Positions 24,893 to 32,901 of a stretch of 38,155 bases of DNA are shown in pieces. A model generated the notes under the pieces. The model was not told where the DNA came from. It saw only the letters and a program-made list of their open reading frames with translations, and did no database searches. The stretch is from Flavobacteriaceae bacterium. Lineage in GTDB: Bacteria; Bacteroidota; Bacteroidia; Flavobacteriales; Flavobacteriaceae. Where the stretch lies: positions 1-38,155 of the forward strand of contig JABDNM010000230.1 in NCBI GenBank assembly GCA_013043825.1, read 5' to 3'. The first letter of the stretch is position 1; every line of letters starts with the position of its first letter. The position numbers and the translations under genes were made by a program.

Positions 24893-25741
24893 TTGACACG
24901 AAATCCCTTCAAAACTATTGCAATTGGAGTCGCTTTTTCCCCAAACTTAAAGGCGAACCTGTACGAAGCGGCTCGTCTTTCACAATTTTTTGGTTCAAAG
25001 CTACTTTTAGTCCATGTGGGGGAGTATTCAGAGGAGAAGAACACCACCATTATTGAAATTCTTGGGCCTTTTATAGCCAATAGGCTTGATTATGAACTGG
25101 TCTTTCAGCCTGGTGATCCGGTTGAAGTTATTTTGAAGATTGTAATAAAAAGTCGTGTTGATCTCCTTATCCTGGGAGCTGTGCAACGCGAAAATTTCCT
25201 TACGTACTATGTGGGTTCGATTGCCAGGAAGATTACCCGTAAGTCACTGTGCTCCGTTTTGCTGCTTATCAACCCCTCCATCGAGCGAATAGCTTGCAAG
25301 CATATAGTCGTGAATGGCCTGCGGGATGAGCGTACCCGGCATGCTATTGAGGCTGCTTTTTTCGTTGGTCATGCGTTAAAAAGTGAGCAACTCACCATCG
25401 TCGAGGAGATAGCACAACAGGAGGTAGCAGTAAAGGTTGAAGATGACCGAAGCCTTCGGAAAGCAGCCATCATGAAGGAGAAACTCCGCAGAAGAGAAGA
25501 CAATAGGATCCGGTTGATCCTCGAAGAAATTCCTGAGGAACATAAAAGCCAGCTCAGTGTAAAAACCCAACCTATATTTGGGAGAAGAGGTTACTCCATA
25601 GGTCACTATGCGCAAGTTGTTAGGGCCGATCTCCTTGTGATGAACGCCCCGGGGAAAGTTGGGTTCTGGGACCGTCTCTTTCCTCACGACATTGAACATA
25701 TACTCGCCGAGCTACCCACCGATGTACTTATAGTTCAGTGA
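24893..25741 (+). CDS. tandem universal-stress-protein (UspA-family) protein
   Basis: A 282-aa protein with two Usp folds. The first, residues 1-130, starts FKTIAIGVAFSPNLKANLYEA, has LLLVHVGE and VDLLILGAVQRENFLTYYVGSIARKITRKSLCSVLLL; the second, from about 136, ends ADLLVMNAPGKVGFWDRLFPHDIEHILAELPTDVLIVQ. The segment GAVQRENFLTYYVGSIA only loosely follows the usual ATP-site pattern G(2x)G(9x)G(S/T), so nucleotide binding is uncertain. The start is a TTG (24893); no ATG, GTG or TTG earlier in the open frame is suitable. The gene overlaps the SulP transporter by 4 bases (GTGA), and a regulatory or partner role for that transporter is the natural inference. Expected in the cytoplasm. Confidence 0.82.
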   Translation: MTRNPFKTIAIGVAFSPNLKANLYEAARLSQFFGSKLLLVHVGEYSEEKNTTIIEILGPFIANRLDYELVFQPGDPVEVILKIVIKSRVDLLILGAVQRENFLTYYVGSIARKITRKSLCSVLLLINPSIERIACKHIVVNGLRDERTRHAIEAAFFVGHALKSEQLTIVEEIAQQEVAVKVEDDRSLRKAAIMKEKLRRREDNRIRLILEEIPEEHKSQLSVKTQPIFGRRGYSIGHYAQVVRADLLVMNAPGKVGFWDRLFPHDIEHILAELPTDVLIVQ

Positions 25742-27933
25742 ACCGACGCCCAAGTAATATATCATTGTTTCTCAAGGCACTTCCCAAGAATGTGTTTTCA
25801 GGATTCGTGGTGAGCCTTATCGCATTACCGCTTTGTCTGGGTCTTGCCATGGCGAGTGATGCCCCGCCCATTTCCGGGGTAATTACTGCCATCGTTGGCG
25901 GTGTTTTAGTATCACTTCTTGGAGGGAGTCATGTAACCATCACCGGGCCGGGTAATGGGCTGGTAGGGGTACTGCTTGTGGCGGTGACCACTTTAGGCCT
26001 AGAAGGAGCATATGCCGCTGTTATTTGCTCGGGTGTTTTGGTCTTGCTATTGGGTTTTTTCCGAATGGGAAAACTCGCCGACTTTTTCCCGTCCTCTGCC
26101 ATCCAAGGCATGTTGGCCGCTATAGGCCTTATCATCTTGGGCAAGCAATTTCATATCATGCTGGGAAATAAGATTTCGCTGGAAAGCAGCATCGATTACC
26201 TATTGGAGATTCCATCCACCATTTTAGGCATTTTCAGCTATGAAAACATGGGCTTTGTTTATGCCGCTATCGCCGGTATAGTTTCGTTGGCTATCATGCT
26301 CTTCTATCCAAGGATTCGGAATAAATACCTACAATTGATTCCTGCGCCCATGTGGATCGTACTGATCTCGGTGAGCCTGAGTTATTATTTCGAACTGGTT
26401 GCACAACAGCCAAACCCGATACATCCGGATTATATGCTCTCTGGAATTCCAACCGTCCAGGAGATCATTTCCCAATTACCCACCCCGGAATTCGGCTATA
26501 TGCGGGGATTGCCGTTTTGGACTAGTGTAATAGCACTCACACTGATCGCGAGCATAGAATCGCTCTTAAGCATCAAGGCAGTAGACAAGTTAGATCCTCA
26601 AAAACGAAGGTCGAATGTGAATAGGGATCTAAAAGCCCTTGGTCTGGCGACCGTGGGCAGTGGATTCTTAGGTGGACTCAATGTGGTTACCGTGATCGCT
26701 CGAAGCTCGGTGAATGTGAATAACGGAGGAACAAACCGTTTCTCGAACTTCGCTCACGCCATGTTCCTGGTGATATTCATCGTGCTTTTCAGCACCCAGT
26801 TAACGCGCATCCCTTTACCGGCTCTTATGGCTATCCTGGTATATACGGGTTATAAATTAGCCTCTCCCAACCTAATTCGGAAGATATTCTCGGTGGGAAA
26901 GGAGCAGCTGTTAATCTTCTTCACCACCTTGCTTGTCACTCTTTTCGTGGACCTGATCAGTGGAATTGTCGCCGGTGTTTTTATAACTTTTATCATACAT
27001 ATCATCATCAACCGCAACCTGGGGCTTTTCTTGAGAAATTTTTTAAAACCCAACGTGCTTATGTATCGTGAGGATACAAGTGATGATAATTATTATGTAA
27101 GTGTAAAGCATTTTTGCAGCTTTCTGAATTTTTATAAATTGAAGGAAAAGCTCGACGCCATTCCCGAAGACCGGGATGTAGTGGTCGATTTTTCGTTGTG
27201 TGAATTTGTCGATCATACGGTAATGGAAAATTTAAACGGTTACCAGGATCTTTTTCTAAAGCGAGGTGGGCATTTCGAAGTAATTGGACTGGATCTACAT
27301 GGGGCAGACTCCAAACATCCTTTCGCGCTAAGGAGGGTCATCCCCGGGCTGGGGTTGCTACACATCAACTTAACGAACCGACAAACTACCTTGCAGGAGA
27401 TCGCAGATGATTACCAGCTACATTACGAATCTGAGCAGACTGAAAATGTTCATTTCCTGGATTCTTTTCGATACTTTCAAACCAAGAAGATCGAATCTAT
27501 TTACAATCGCTTGTTTAACACCGAGAATACTTTCCGCTTATTCGATATCAATTATTCGGAAGGGGAATTTATTGCCAAGGAAAAAGTGCGAACGACGATG
27601 CTCCATATTAAATTGAATCATGAAATTCCGGAGTTTACCCTTGACCGTGAAGGATTTCTGGAGCGCGTGTATGCCTTTGCGGGATTCAAGGATATCCCCA
27701 TTGAGAACCACAGTGATTTTTCGAAAAGATTCTATTTATTGGGTGAAGATGAAGCCGCCATCAAGCGTTTTTTCGATGACGATTTGGTTCATTTTTTTGA
27801 AAGCAACCCCTATTATCACGTCGAATCGAACGGCACAGGCCTCCTGGTGTTCAGTAAGGAGCGTCTTGCCGGTGTAAAAGAGATCAAAGCACTTTACGAT
27901 TTTGGGAAGCGGCTTCGAGAGGTGGTAAAATAG
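25738..27933 (+). CDS. SulP-family inorganic anion transporter with STAS and an extra C-terminal domain
   Basis: A 731-aa membrane protein starting with GTG. Residues about 15-420 form the SulP transport core, starting with FSGFVVSLIALPLCLGLAMASDAPPISG, the family signature, followed by VTITGPGNGL. The STAS domain covers about 445-560 (DVVVDFSLCEFVDHTVMENLNGYQDLF). The last 155 residues are a further soluble domain that the ordinary SulP layout lacks (segments EFTLDREGFLERVYAFAGF, SDFSKRFYLLGEDE and GLLVFSKERLAGV). SulP proteins move sulfate, bicarbonate or related anions; Bacteroidota members lie near carbonic anhydrases at times, but none is here, so the substrate is unknown. Overlaps the Usp gene. 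Confidence 0.88.
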   Translation: MNRRPSNISLFLKALPKNVFSGFVVSLIALPLCLGLAMASDAPPISGVITAIVGGVLVSLLGGSHVTITGPGNGLVGVLLVAVTTLGLEGAYAAVICSGVLVLLLGFFRMGKLADFFPSSAIQGMLAAIGLIILGKQFHIMLGNKISLESSIDYLLEIPSTILGIFSYENMGFVYAAIAGIVSLAIMLFYPRIRNKYLQLIPAPMWIVLISVSLSYYFELVAQQPNPIHPDYMLSGIPTVQEIISQLPTPEFGYMRGLPFWTSVIALTLIASIESLLSIKAVDKLDPQKRRSNVNRDLKALGLATVGSGFLGGLNVVTVIARSSVNVNNGGTNRFSNFAHAMFLVIFIVLFSTQLTRIPLPALMAILVYTGYKLASPNLIRKIFSVGKEQLLIFFTTLLVTLFVDLISGIVAGVFITFIIHIIINRNLGLFLRNFLKPNVLMYREDTSDDNYYVSVKHFCSFLNFYKLKEKLDAIPEDRDVVVDFSLCEFVDHTVMENLNGYQDLFLKRGGHFEVIGLDLHGADSKHPFALRRVIPGLGLLHINLTNRQTTLQEIADDYQLHYESEQTENVHFLDSFRYFQTKKIESIYNRLFNTENTFRLFDINYSEGEFIAKEKVRTTMLHIKLNHEIPEFTLDREGFLERVYAFAGFKDIPIENHSDFSKRFYLLGEDEAAIKRFFDDDLVHFFESNPYYHVESNGTGLLVFSKERLAGVKEIKALYDFGKRLREVVK

Positions 27934-28010
27934 AAATCTCCCTCCTAATTTTCTTAATTATAACTTAAGTTCTTAACAATTCCGGCGCCTTTTCGTATTT
28001 TGCGCCCGCT

Positions 28011-28871
28011 ATGAATTTGTACCCCATAGAAGCCGGAAATTTTAAATTGGATGGTGGTGCCATGTTTGGAGTTGTTCCCAAAACACTTTGGTCAAGAACC
28101 AATCCAGCCGATGAGCATAATATGATCGATATTGCGGCCCGCTGTTTGCTTATAGAAGATGGCAACCGGGTCATACTAATTGACAACGGTATGGGAGACA
28201 AACAAACTGAAAAATTCTTCGGATATTATTATCCCTGGGGAAATTTTAACCTGGATGATTCCTTGGCCAAGTCTGGTTTTCATAGAGATGATATTACCGA
28301 TGTATTCTTGACTCACTTACACTTCGATCACTGCGGAGGGAGTGTACAATGGAATAAAGACCGAACAGGCTATGAACCGGCGTTTAAAAATGCTGTTTTT
28401 TGGAGTAATGAACGGCATTGGAAATGGGCTACACAGCCCAATAGAAGGGAGCGCGCTTCCTTTCTGCCGGAGAATATTCTTCCAATGGAAGAAAGCGGTC
28501 AATTGAAATTTGTGAAAGATCCGGTTTCAGACTACACCGAAGCAGATGAGCTAAATTTCGGCATTTTCTTTGTAGATGGTCACACCGAAAAACAAATGAT
28601 CCCACATATAAAGTATAAAGGTAAAACCGTAGTTTTCATGGCCGATCTGCTTCCTACAGCAGGCCATTTACCCGTGCCCTATGTGATGGGTTACGATACC
28701 CGGCCTCTGCTTACGCTTCCTGAGAAAGAAAAATTTCTGAACGCAGCAGCAGACCACAACTATTATTTGTTCCTTGAGCATGACGCTCACAACCAAATTA
28801 TAACCGTAAAGCACACTGAAAAGGGAGTTCGCCTTGATGAATGCTTTACATTTGACGAATTATTTAATTAA
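28011..28871 (+). CDS. MBL-fold metallo-hydrolase
   Basis: A 286-aa protein of the metallo-beta-lactamase superfamily. The metal site is LTHLHFDHCGG (HxHxDH), with a further histidine in FFVDGHTEKQM and another in FLEHDAH; ADLLPTAGHLPVPY lies between. VILIDNGMGDK precedes the metal site, as in lactonase-like members such as AHL lactonases. There is no signal peptide. The substrate is unknown; lactone or ester hydrolysis is possible but unproven. A weak TATTTTG element lies just upstream. The downstream S8 gene begins 1 base past its stop, so the genes are probably co-transcribed. Confidence 0.83.
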   Translation: MNLYPIEAGNFKLDGGAMFGVVPKTLWSRTNPADEHNMIDIAARCLLIEDGNRVILIDNGMGDKQTEKFFGYYYPWGNFNLDDSLAKSGFHRDDITDVFLTHLHFDHCGGSVQWNKDRTGYEPAFKNAVFWSNERHWKWATQPNRRERASFLPENILPMEESGQLKFVKDPVSDYTEADELNFGIFFVDGHTEKQMIPHIKYKGKTVVFMADLLPTAGHLPVPYVMGYDTRPLLTLPEKEKFLNAAADHNYYLFLEHDAHNQIITVKHTEKGVRLDECFTFDELFN

Positions 28872-28872
28872 A

Positions 28873-30552
28873 ATGTATACGATGAAGAATTTGAGAACCT
28901 ACTTATTGGTAGTATTAGCAGCAGCCTTTTTGATGAGCTGTGGAGGCGGAGTGGCCCCAATTGTATCTACTCCGGTAGAAAATATTGATGCCCTCCCCTT
29001 AAAAGCAGGGGCGCTGAGTGATGAAGAATTAAAGACTTGGGCAGCAGCCGATCTATTGACAGATACCATCCCTGGTATGAGTGTAGATAAAGCTTATGCC
29101 GAGATAATTAAAGGCAAAAAGGGACAAGCCGTCATCGTTGGAGTGATCGACAGCGGTATCGATATCGAGCACGAAGACTTGAAAGATGTGATTTGGATCA
29201 ACAAGGATGAAGTTCCCAACAATGGTAAAGATGATGACAAAAACGGCTATGTGGATGACGTTCATGGCTGGAATTTCCTGGGCGACGTTGTTGCAGAAAA
29301 CATGGAGTTTGTTCGTTACATGAAGAAGCTTGGGCCTAAGTTTGAAGGAAAAAGCGAATCGGCTATTAGTTCGGTAGACCGGGCAGACTACGAACTGTAT
29401 CAAAAAGCGAAGGCAGAATATGCCCAGAAAGTCGCCGAAGCCAATGGAGTTGTTGCTCGTTATGAGCAAATCCTTAGCCAGGTAACACCTGCTCACCAGG
29501 CAATGACAAAGAAACTGGGCAAAGAAGATTACACCCAAAAAGATTTGGCGGGGATTGCCAACCCAAATTCTACTGAGCAACAGCAAATAGGAATGTTGAG
29601 CCAGATGCTCAATTTTGGAAGCACAGTCCCTGAGGTCATCAAGCAACTGAATGGCGGTATCGATTATTACAAAGGACGATTGACGACTCACTTTAACTTA
29701 GAAGAAGATTTTCGCGCCAAGTTGAATGATGATCCGGATGATTTCAGTTCAAAATACTATGGTAATGGTGACGTCGACGGCCCGGATCCTGAGAAAAAAG
29801 ATGCACAGCACGGTACTCATGTAGCGGGCATCATTGCGGCAAAGAGAGGAAATGGCGTTGGAATGAATGGTGTTGCAAACAATGTTCAGATCATGGTGGT
29901 GCGTGCAGTACCCGATGGGGACGAATACGATAAAGACATCGCACTTGCCATTCGTTATGCGGTGGACAACGGCGCTAAAGTGATCAATACCAGTTTTGGA
30001 AAGTACTATTCCCCTCACCCGGAATGGGTTTGGGATGCGATCAAGTACGCCGCTAAAAAAGACGTTCTCATTGTGAATGCCGCCGGAAATGAAGGGTTCG
30101 ACCTGGATGGTATCGAGGTGTATCCCAACGATCAACAGAAAACCGGGCCAGAAGTAGCAGACAACTTTATTACTATTGGTGCGCTGAATTACGACTACGG
30201 CAGCGAAATGGTTGCAAATTTTTCCAACTTTGGAAAATCGAATGTCGATGTATTCGCGCCAGGGGTTAAGATCTGGTCTACTACCCCATTGAATACCTAT
30301 GAGTTTTTACAGGGAACTTCAATGGCGGCTCCGGCAGTCGCGGGTGTGGCAGCTATGATTCGATCTCAATATCCAAGCCTTTCAGCAAAACAGGTAAAAC
30401 AAGTTTTAATGAATAGTGGTTTGAGTTCCAAGACACCCGTGATCCTTGCAGGTGATGAATCTCAAAAGAATAACTTCGGAAATATCTCCAAATCGGGTAA
30501 AATGGTCAATATGTATAACGCTTTGATCATGGCCTCAAAAATGGCTCGATAG
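28873..30552 (+). CDS. S8-family (subtilase) serine peptidase, lipoprotein
   Basis: A secreted serine protease. I prefer the starts MYT at 28873 or MKN at 28882 over an ATG at 28834 that lies inside the MBL gene, because MKNLRTYLLVVLAAAFLMSC is a complete lipoprotein signal with the lipobox cysteine. Numbered from 28882, the catalytic triad is Asp90 (GVIDSGIDIEHEDL), His310 (AQHGTHVAGIIAAKRG) and Ser480 (LQGTSMAAPAVAG), with oxyanion Asn in NAAGNEG. About 220 residues separate Asp and His, where ordinary subtilisins have about 32; the insertion is charged, helical and glutamine/lysine-rich. After the triad only a short tail remains. It is probably on the outer membrane or in the periplasm. 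The M1 peptidase follows after 2 bases. Confidence 0.9.
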   Translation: MYTMKNLRTYLLVVLAAAFLMSCGGGVAPIVSTPVENIDALPLKAGALSDEELKTWAAADLLTDTIPGMSVDKAYAEIIKGKKGQAVIVGVIDSGIDIEHEDLKDVIWINKDEVPNNGKDDDKNGYVDDVHGWNFLGDVVAENMEFVRYMKKLGPKFEGKSESAISSVDRADYELYQKAKAEYAQKVAEANGVVARYEQILSQVTPAHQAMTKKLGKEDYTQKDLAGIANPNSTEQQQIGMLSQMLNFGSTVPEVIKQLNGGIDYYKGRLTTHFNLEEDFRAKLNDDPDDFSSKYYGNGDVDGPDPEKKDAQHGTHVAGIIAAKRGNGVGMNGVANNVQIMVVRAVPDGDEYDKDIALAIRYAVDNGAKVINTSFGKYYSPHPEWVWDAIKYAAKKDVLIVNAAGNEGFDLDGIEVYPNDQQKTGPEVADNFITIGALNYDYGSEMVANFSNFGKSNVDVFAPGVKIWSTTPLNTYEFLQGTSMAAPAVAGVAAMIRSQYPSLSAKQVKQVLMNSGLSSKTPVILAGDESQKNNFGNISKSGKMVNMYNALIMASKMAR

Positions 30553-30554
30553 GC

Positions 30555-32342
30555 ATGAAAAAAATAATCTGGTTTCTTGCGGTTATAGGATCGTCCTTAT
30601 CGATGTCCGCTCAAAATAGTACAGCCTACTGGCAGCAAAAAGTCGATTACAAGATCGAGATCGACATGGATGTTGAAAGCTGGCAATACAAAGGAAAGCA
30701 ACGGCTTACATACACGAACAATTCTCCCGATACCCTGTATAAGGTGTTCTACCACCTATATTTCAATGCTTTTCAGCCAGGTAGCGAAATGGATGTTCGT
30801 TCAAGGACAGTTTTGGATCCAGATCCGCGTGTAGGAGACCGCATCTCAAAATTATCGCCCTCAGAAATAGGTTACATCAAACCAAACGTGCTCACCCAGG
30901 ACGGACAAAATGTAAAATACGAAGTCGTTGGAACTGTTTTGGAGGTGCTTTTACCTATACCAATCCTGCCGGGAGCAAGTACGCTTTTTGACATGGAATG
31001 GGATGCACAAGTTCCTGTTCAGATTAGACGAAGCGGCCGCAACAACCGAGAAGGTGTTGCTCTTTCTATGGCCCAGTGGTTTCCAAAACTTGCAGAATAT
31101 GATTTCCAGGGATGGCATGCCGATCCCTATATTTACAGGGAATTTTATGGTGTTTGGGGCGATTATGACGTTCAAATTTCCATCGACAAATCCTATGTGG
31201 TTGGAGGTACGGGCTATTTGCAAGGTGAACCAGTATCCCGGCGAGGTAAAAAGACCTGGCGCTTCGTGGCCCCCAATGTACACGACTTCACCTGGGCCGC
31301 CGATCCGGATTATATACACGATACCTATCCCGGGCCTAATGGTGTAGAGTTAAATTTTTATTACAAGAACGATCCCGAGATCATTGATAATTGGAAAAGG
31401 CTACAGCCGCAAACCGCGGAAGTGATGGCTTATTTCAACAAGCATATTGGCAATTATCCATACAAGCAATATTCTGTGATACAGGCCGGTGATGGTGGAA
31501 TGGAATACGGCATGTGTACCTTTATAACCGGGACACGAAAATATGGCAGTCTTTTAGGGGTGACTGTTCACGAATTAGCCCACAGTTGGTTTCATTTCCT
31601 ATTGGCGAACAATGAGGGAAAACACCCCTGGATGGATGAAGGTTTTGCAGAATATATAGGTGAATTAGCCCTGGATGCGGTCACTGGAAAGGTGCGTGAA
31701 AACCCGTTCAGTGGGCAGTATCGCGGGTATCGAATGCTGGCCGGGAGTGGTGCGGAAGAGCCGCAGACCACCCATGCAGACCGGTTCCACAGCAACCGCG
31801 CTTCGGGACTGGCGGCCTATCATAAGGGCGGGGTATTTGTTGCCCAGTTGGGATATGTGATGGGGCAGGAAAATCTTCAGGAAACCATCAAACGTTATTT
31901 TAAAGAATGGGCTTTTAAGCACCCAACACCTAACGATTTCATTCGAGTAGCTGAAAAGGTTTCCGGATTGGAGCTAGATTGGTATTTGATGGATTGGACC
32001 CAGACTACCAAAACAATCGACTATTCAATTTCCAATGTGAGTGCCGGCGATAGCGCAATCATCTCCCTGGAGCGAATTGGAGCCATGGCCATGCCCATCG
32101 ATCTTTTGGTGAGCTACGCCGATGGGACAGAAGAGCTTTTCTATATCCCATTACAAATGATGCGTGGCGAAAAACCTGATGAAGGCGCTAAACGCACAGT
32201 AGTTAAGGATTGGGCCTGGGCCTCTCCCGTCTATGACCTTCAGGTTCCTGTTGGTAAAAAGGTAAAGCGTGTTGAGATCGATCCTTCAGGCCTAATGGCC
32301 GATATAAATGAAGACAATAATATTTACAGTGTAGATCTATAG
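30555..32342 (+). CDS. M1-family metallopeptidase (aminopeptidase N-like)
   Basis: A 595-aa zinc peptidase with a signal peptide (IIWFLAVIGSSLSMSAQ, cleavage after SAQ). The N-terminal beta-sheet domain (YKIEIDMDVESWQYKGKQRLTY) leads to the gluzincin catalytic domain. HELAHSWFH gives the HExxH with His339, Glu340 and His343; the third ligand is Glu362 in WMDEGFAEY, 18 residues later, exact M1 spacing. The usual GxMEN substrate loop is GGMEYG here. The C-terminal part is short (DWYLMDWTQTTKTIDY), so it lacks the long helical domain of full aminopeptidase N. It probably works in the periplasm, perhaps trimming peptides released by the S8 enzyme encoded 2 bases upstream, though that link is an inference. 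Confidence 0.92.
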   Translation: MKKIIWFLAVIGSSLSMSAQNSTAYWQQKVDYKIEIDMDVESWQYKGKQRLTYTNNSPDTLYKVFYHLYFNAFQPGSEMDVRSRTVLDPDPRVGDRISKLSPSEIGYIKPNVLTQDGQNVKYEVVGTVLEVLLPIPILPGASTLFDMEWDAQVPVQIRRSGRNNREGVALSMAQWFPKLAEYDFQGWHADPYIYREFYGVWGDYDVQISIDKSYVVGGTGYLQGEPVSRRGKKTWRFVAPNVHDFTWAADPDYIHDTYPGPNGVELNFYYKNDPEIIDNWKRLQPQTAEVMAYFNKHIGNYPYKQYSVIQAGDGGMEYGMCTFITGTRKYGSLLGVTVHELAHSWFHFLLANNEGKHPWMDEGFAEYIGELALDAVTGKVRENPFSGQYRGYRMLAGSGAEEPQTTHADRFHSNRASGLAAYHKGGVFVAQLGYVMGQENLQETIKRYFKEWAFKHPTPNDFIRVAEKVSGLELDWYLMDWTQTTKTIDYSISNVSAGDSAIISLERIGAMAMPIDLLVSYADGTEELFYIPLQMMRGEKPDEGAKRTVVKDWAWASPVYDLQVPVGKKVKRVEIDPSGLMADINEDNNIYSVDL

Positions 32343-32365
32343 TCACTGTTTGAATGAAATAGCTG

Positions 32366-32391
32366 AACCCTGCTTCACTAGAAGCGGGGTT
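32366..32391 (+). terminator. hairpin terminator after the M1 peptidase gene
   Basis: AACCCTGCTTC (32366-32376) pairs with GAAGCGGGGTT (32381-32391) over 11 bp, one being a G-T wobble, around a four-base loop. It lies 24 bases beyond the stop codon. The following bases are TCTTG, a weak T-run, so termination may be incomplete and the helix may instead belong to the larger structured element downstream. Confidence 0.6.
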
Positions 32392-32397
32392 CTTGCG

Positions 32398-32517
32398 TTA
32401 GGGGTGGAAGCGACATCCCGTGAGGTGAGGTGAACCACCCTGCACTTTGTTTAACACCGCCTCACGGATACAGCGTACGGCCCGCCCCTAAAGTAAAGCT
32501 CAGCTTTTACTTTAGGG
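32398..32517. other. structured intergenic element with competing stems, upstream of rnpA
   Basis: Three stems can be drawn. P1 pairs 32398-32404 (TTAGGGG) with 32485-32491 (CCCCTAA). Inside it, P2 pairs CCGTGAGG (32418-32425) with CCTCACGG (32460-32467), and can be lengthened across a bulged C. A 12-bp perfect stem pairs 32486-32497 with 32506-32517 (CCCTAAAGTAAA with TTTACTTTAGGG). The last stem uses the same bases as the 3' side of P1, so both cannot form at once. The arms (GGAAGCGACATCC and GGATACAGCG) look to me like a dispersed element found in many flavobacterial genomes, but I cannot check this. Strand of action is unclear. RNA, DNA repeat or both remain possible. Confidence 0.55.
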
Positions 32518-32544
32518 AACGCCCAAAAAAGCTACATTTACCGC

Positions 32545-32901
32545 ATGAAGTATCGATTTCAGAAGGAGGAAAAACTAAAAAGCCGCAAGCTGATTGAGCG
32601 ATTATTTTCAGAAGGAAAATCGGTTTCAAGTTTTCCAGTAAAAGTATTCTTTCTTCCGCTGGCTGATGCGCAATTTCATCAGGCAACATTTGCTGTCCCC
32701 AAAAGATCATTCAAGTTGGCCGTGGCCCGTAACCGCATTAAACGGCAGATGCGAGAGGCCTACAGGCTTCATAAACATTTGTTAAGCCACAATAACGGCC
32801 CAAAATTTGCGCTTCTGTTTTTATATATTAGTAAAGATAAACCGCAGTATGCACACGTAATTTCCTCCATGAAGCAACTGCTAAATGAGAAAATAGCATG
32901 A
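32545..32901 (+). CDS. rnpA: ribonuclease P protein component
   Basis: The protein subunit of RNase P, which removes 5' leaders from tRNA precursors together with the catalytic RNA. The 118-aa protein begins FQKEEKLKSRKLIERLFSEGKS and has the family's RNA-binding signature VARNRIKRQMREAYRL (RNR motif), with the 5'-leader-binding face around FAVPKRSFK. Length and basic charge are typical. rpmH is not next to it, unlike in many bacteria. A 7-of-8 TAnnTTTG-like box (TACATTTA, 32533-32540) lies 4 bases before the ATG. The next gene overlaps by 4 bases (ATGA). Confidence 0.95.
   Translation: MKYRFQKEEKLKSRKLIERLFSEGKSVSSFPVKVFFLPLADAQFHQATFAVPKRSFKLAVARNRIKRQMREAYRLHKHLLSHNNGPKFALLFLYISKDKPQYAHVISSMKQLLNEKIA

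Noticed and set aside
29053-29691. Open frame of 212 codons on the minus strand inside the S8 peptidase gene
   Set aside because: Antisense to the peptidase, no plausible start signal, and the translated sequence has no recognisable feature.
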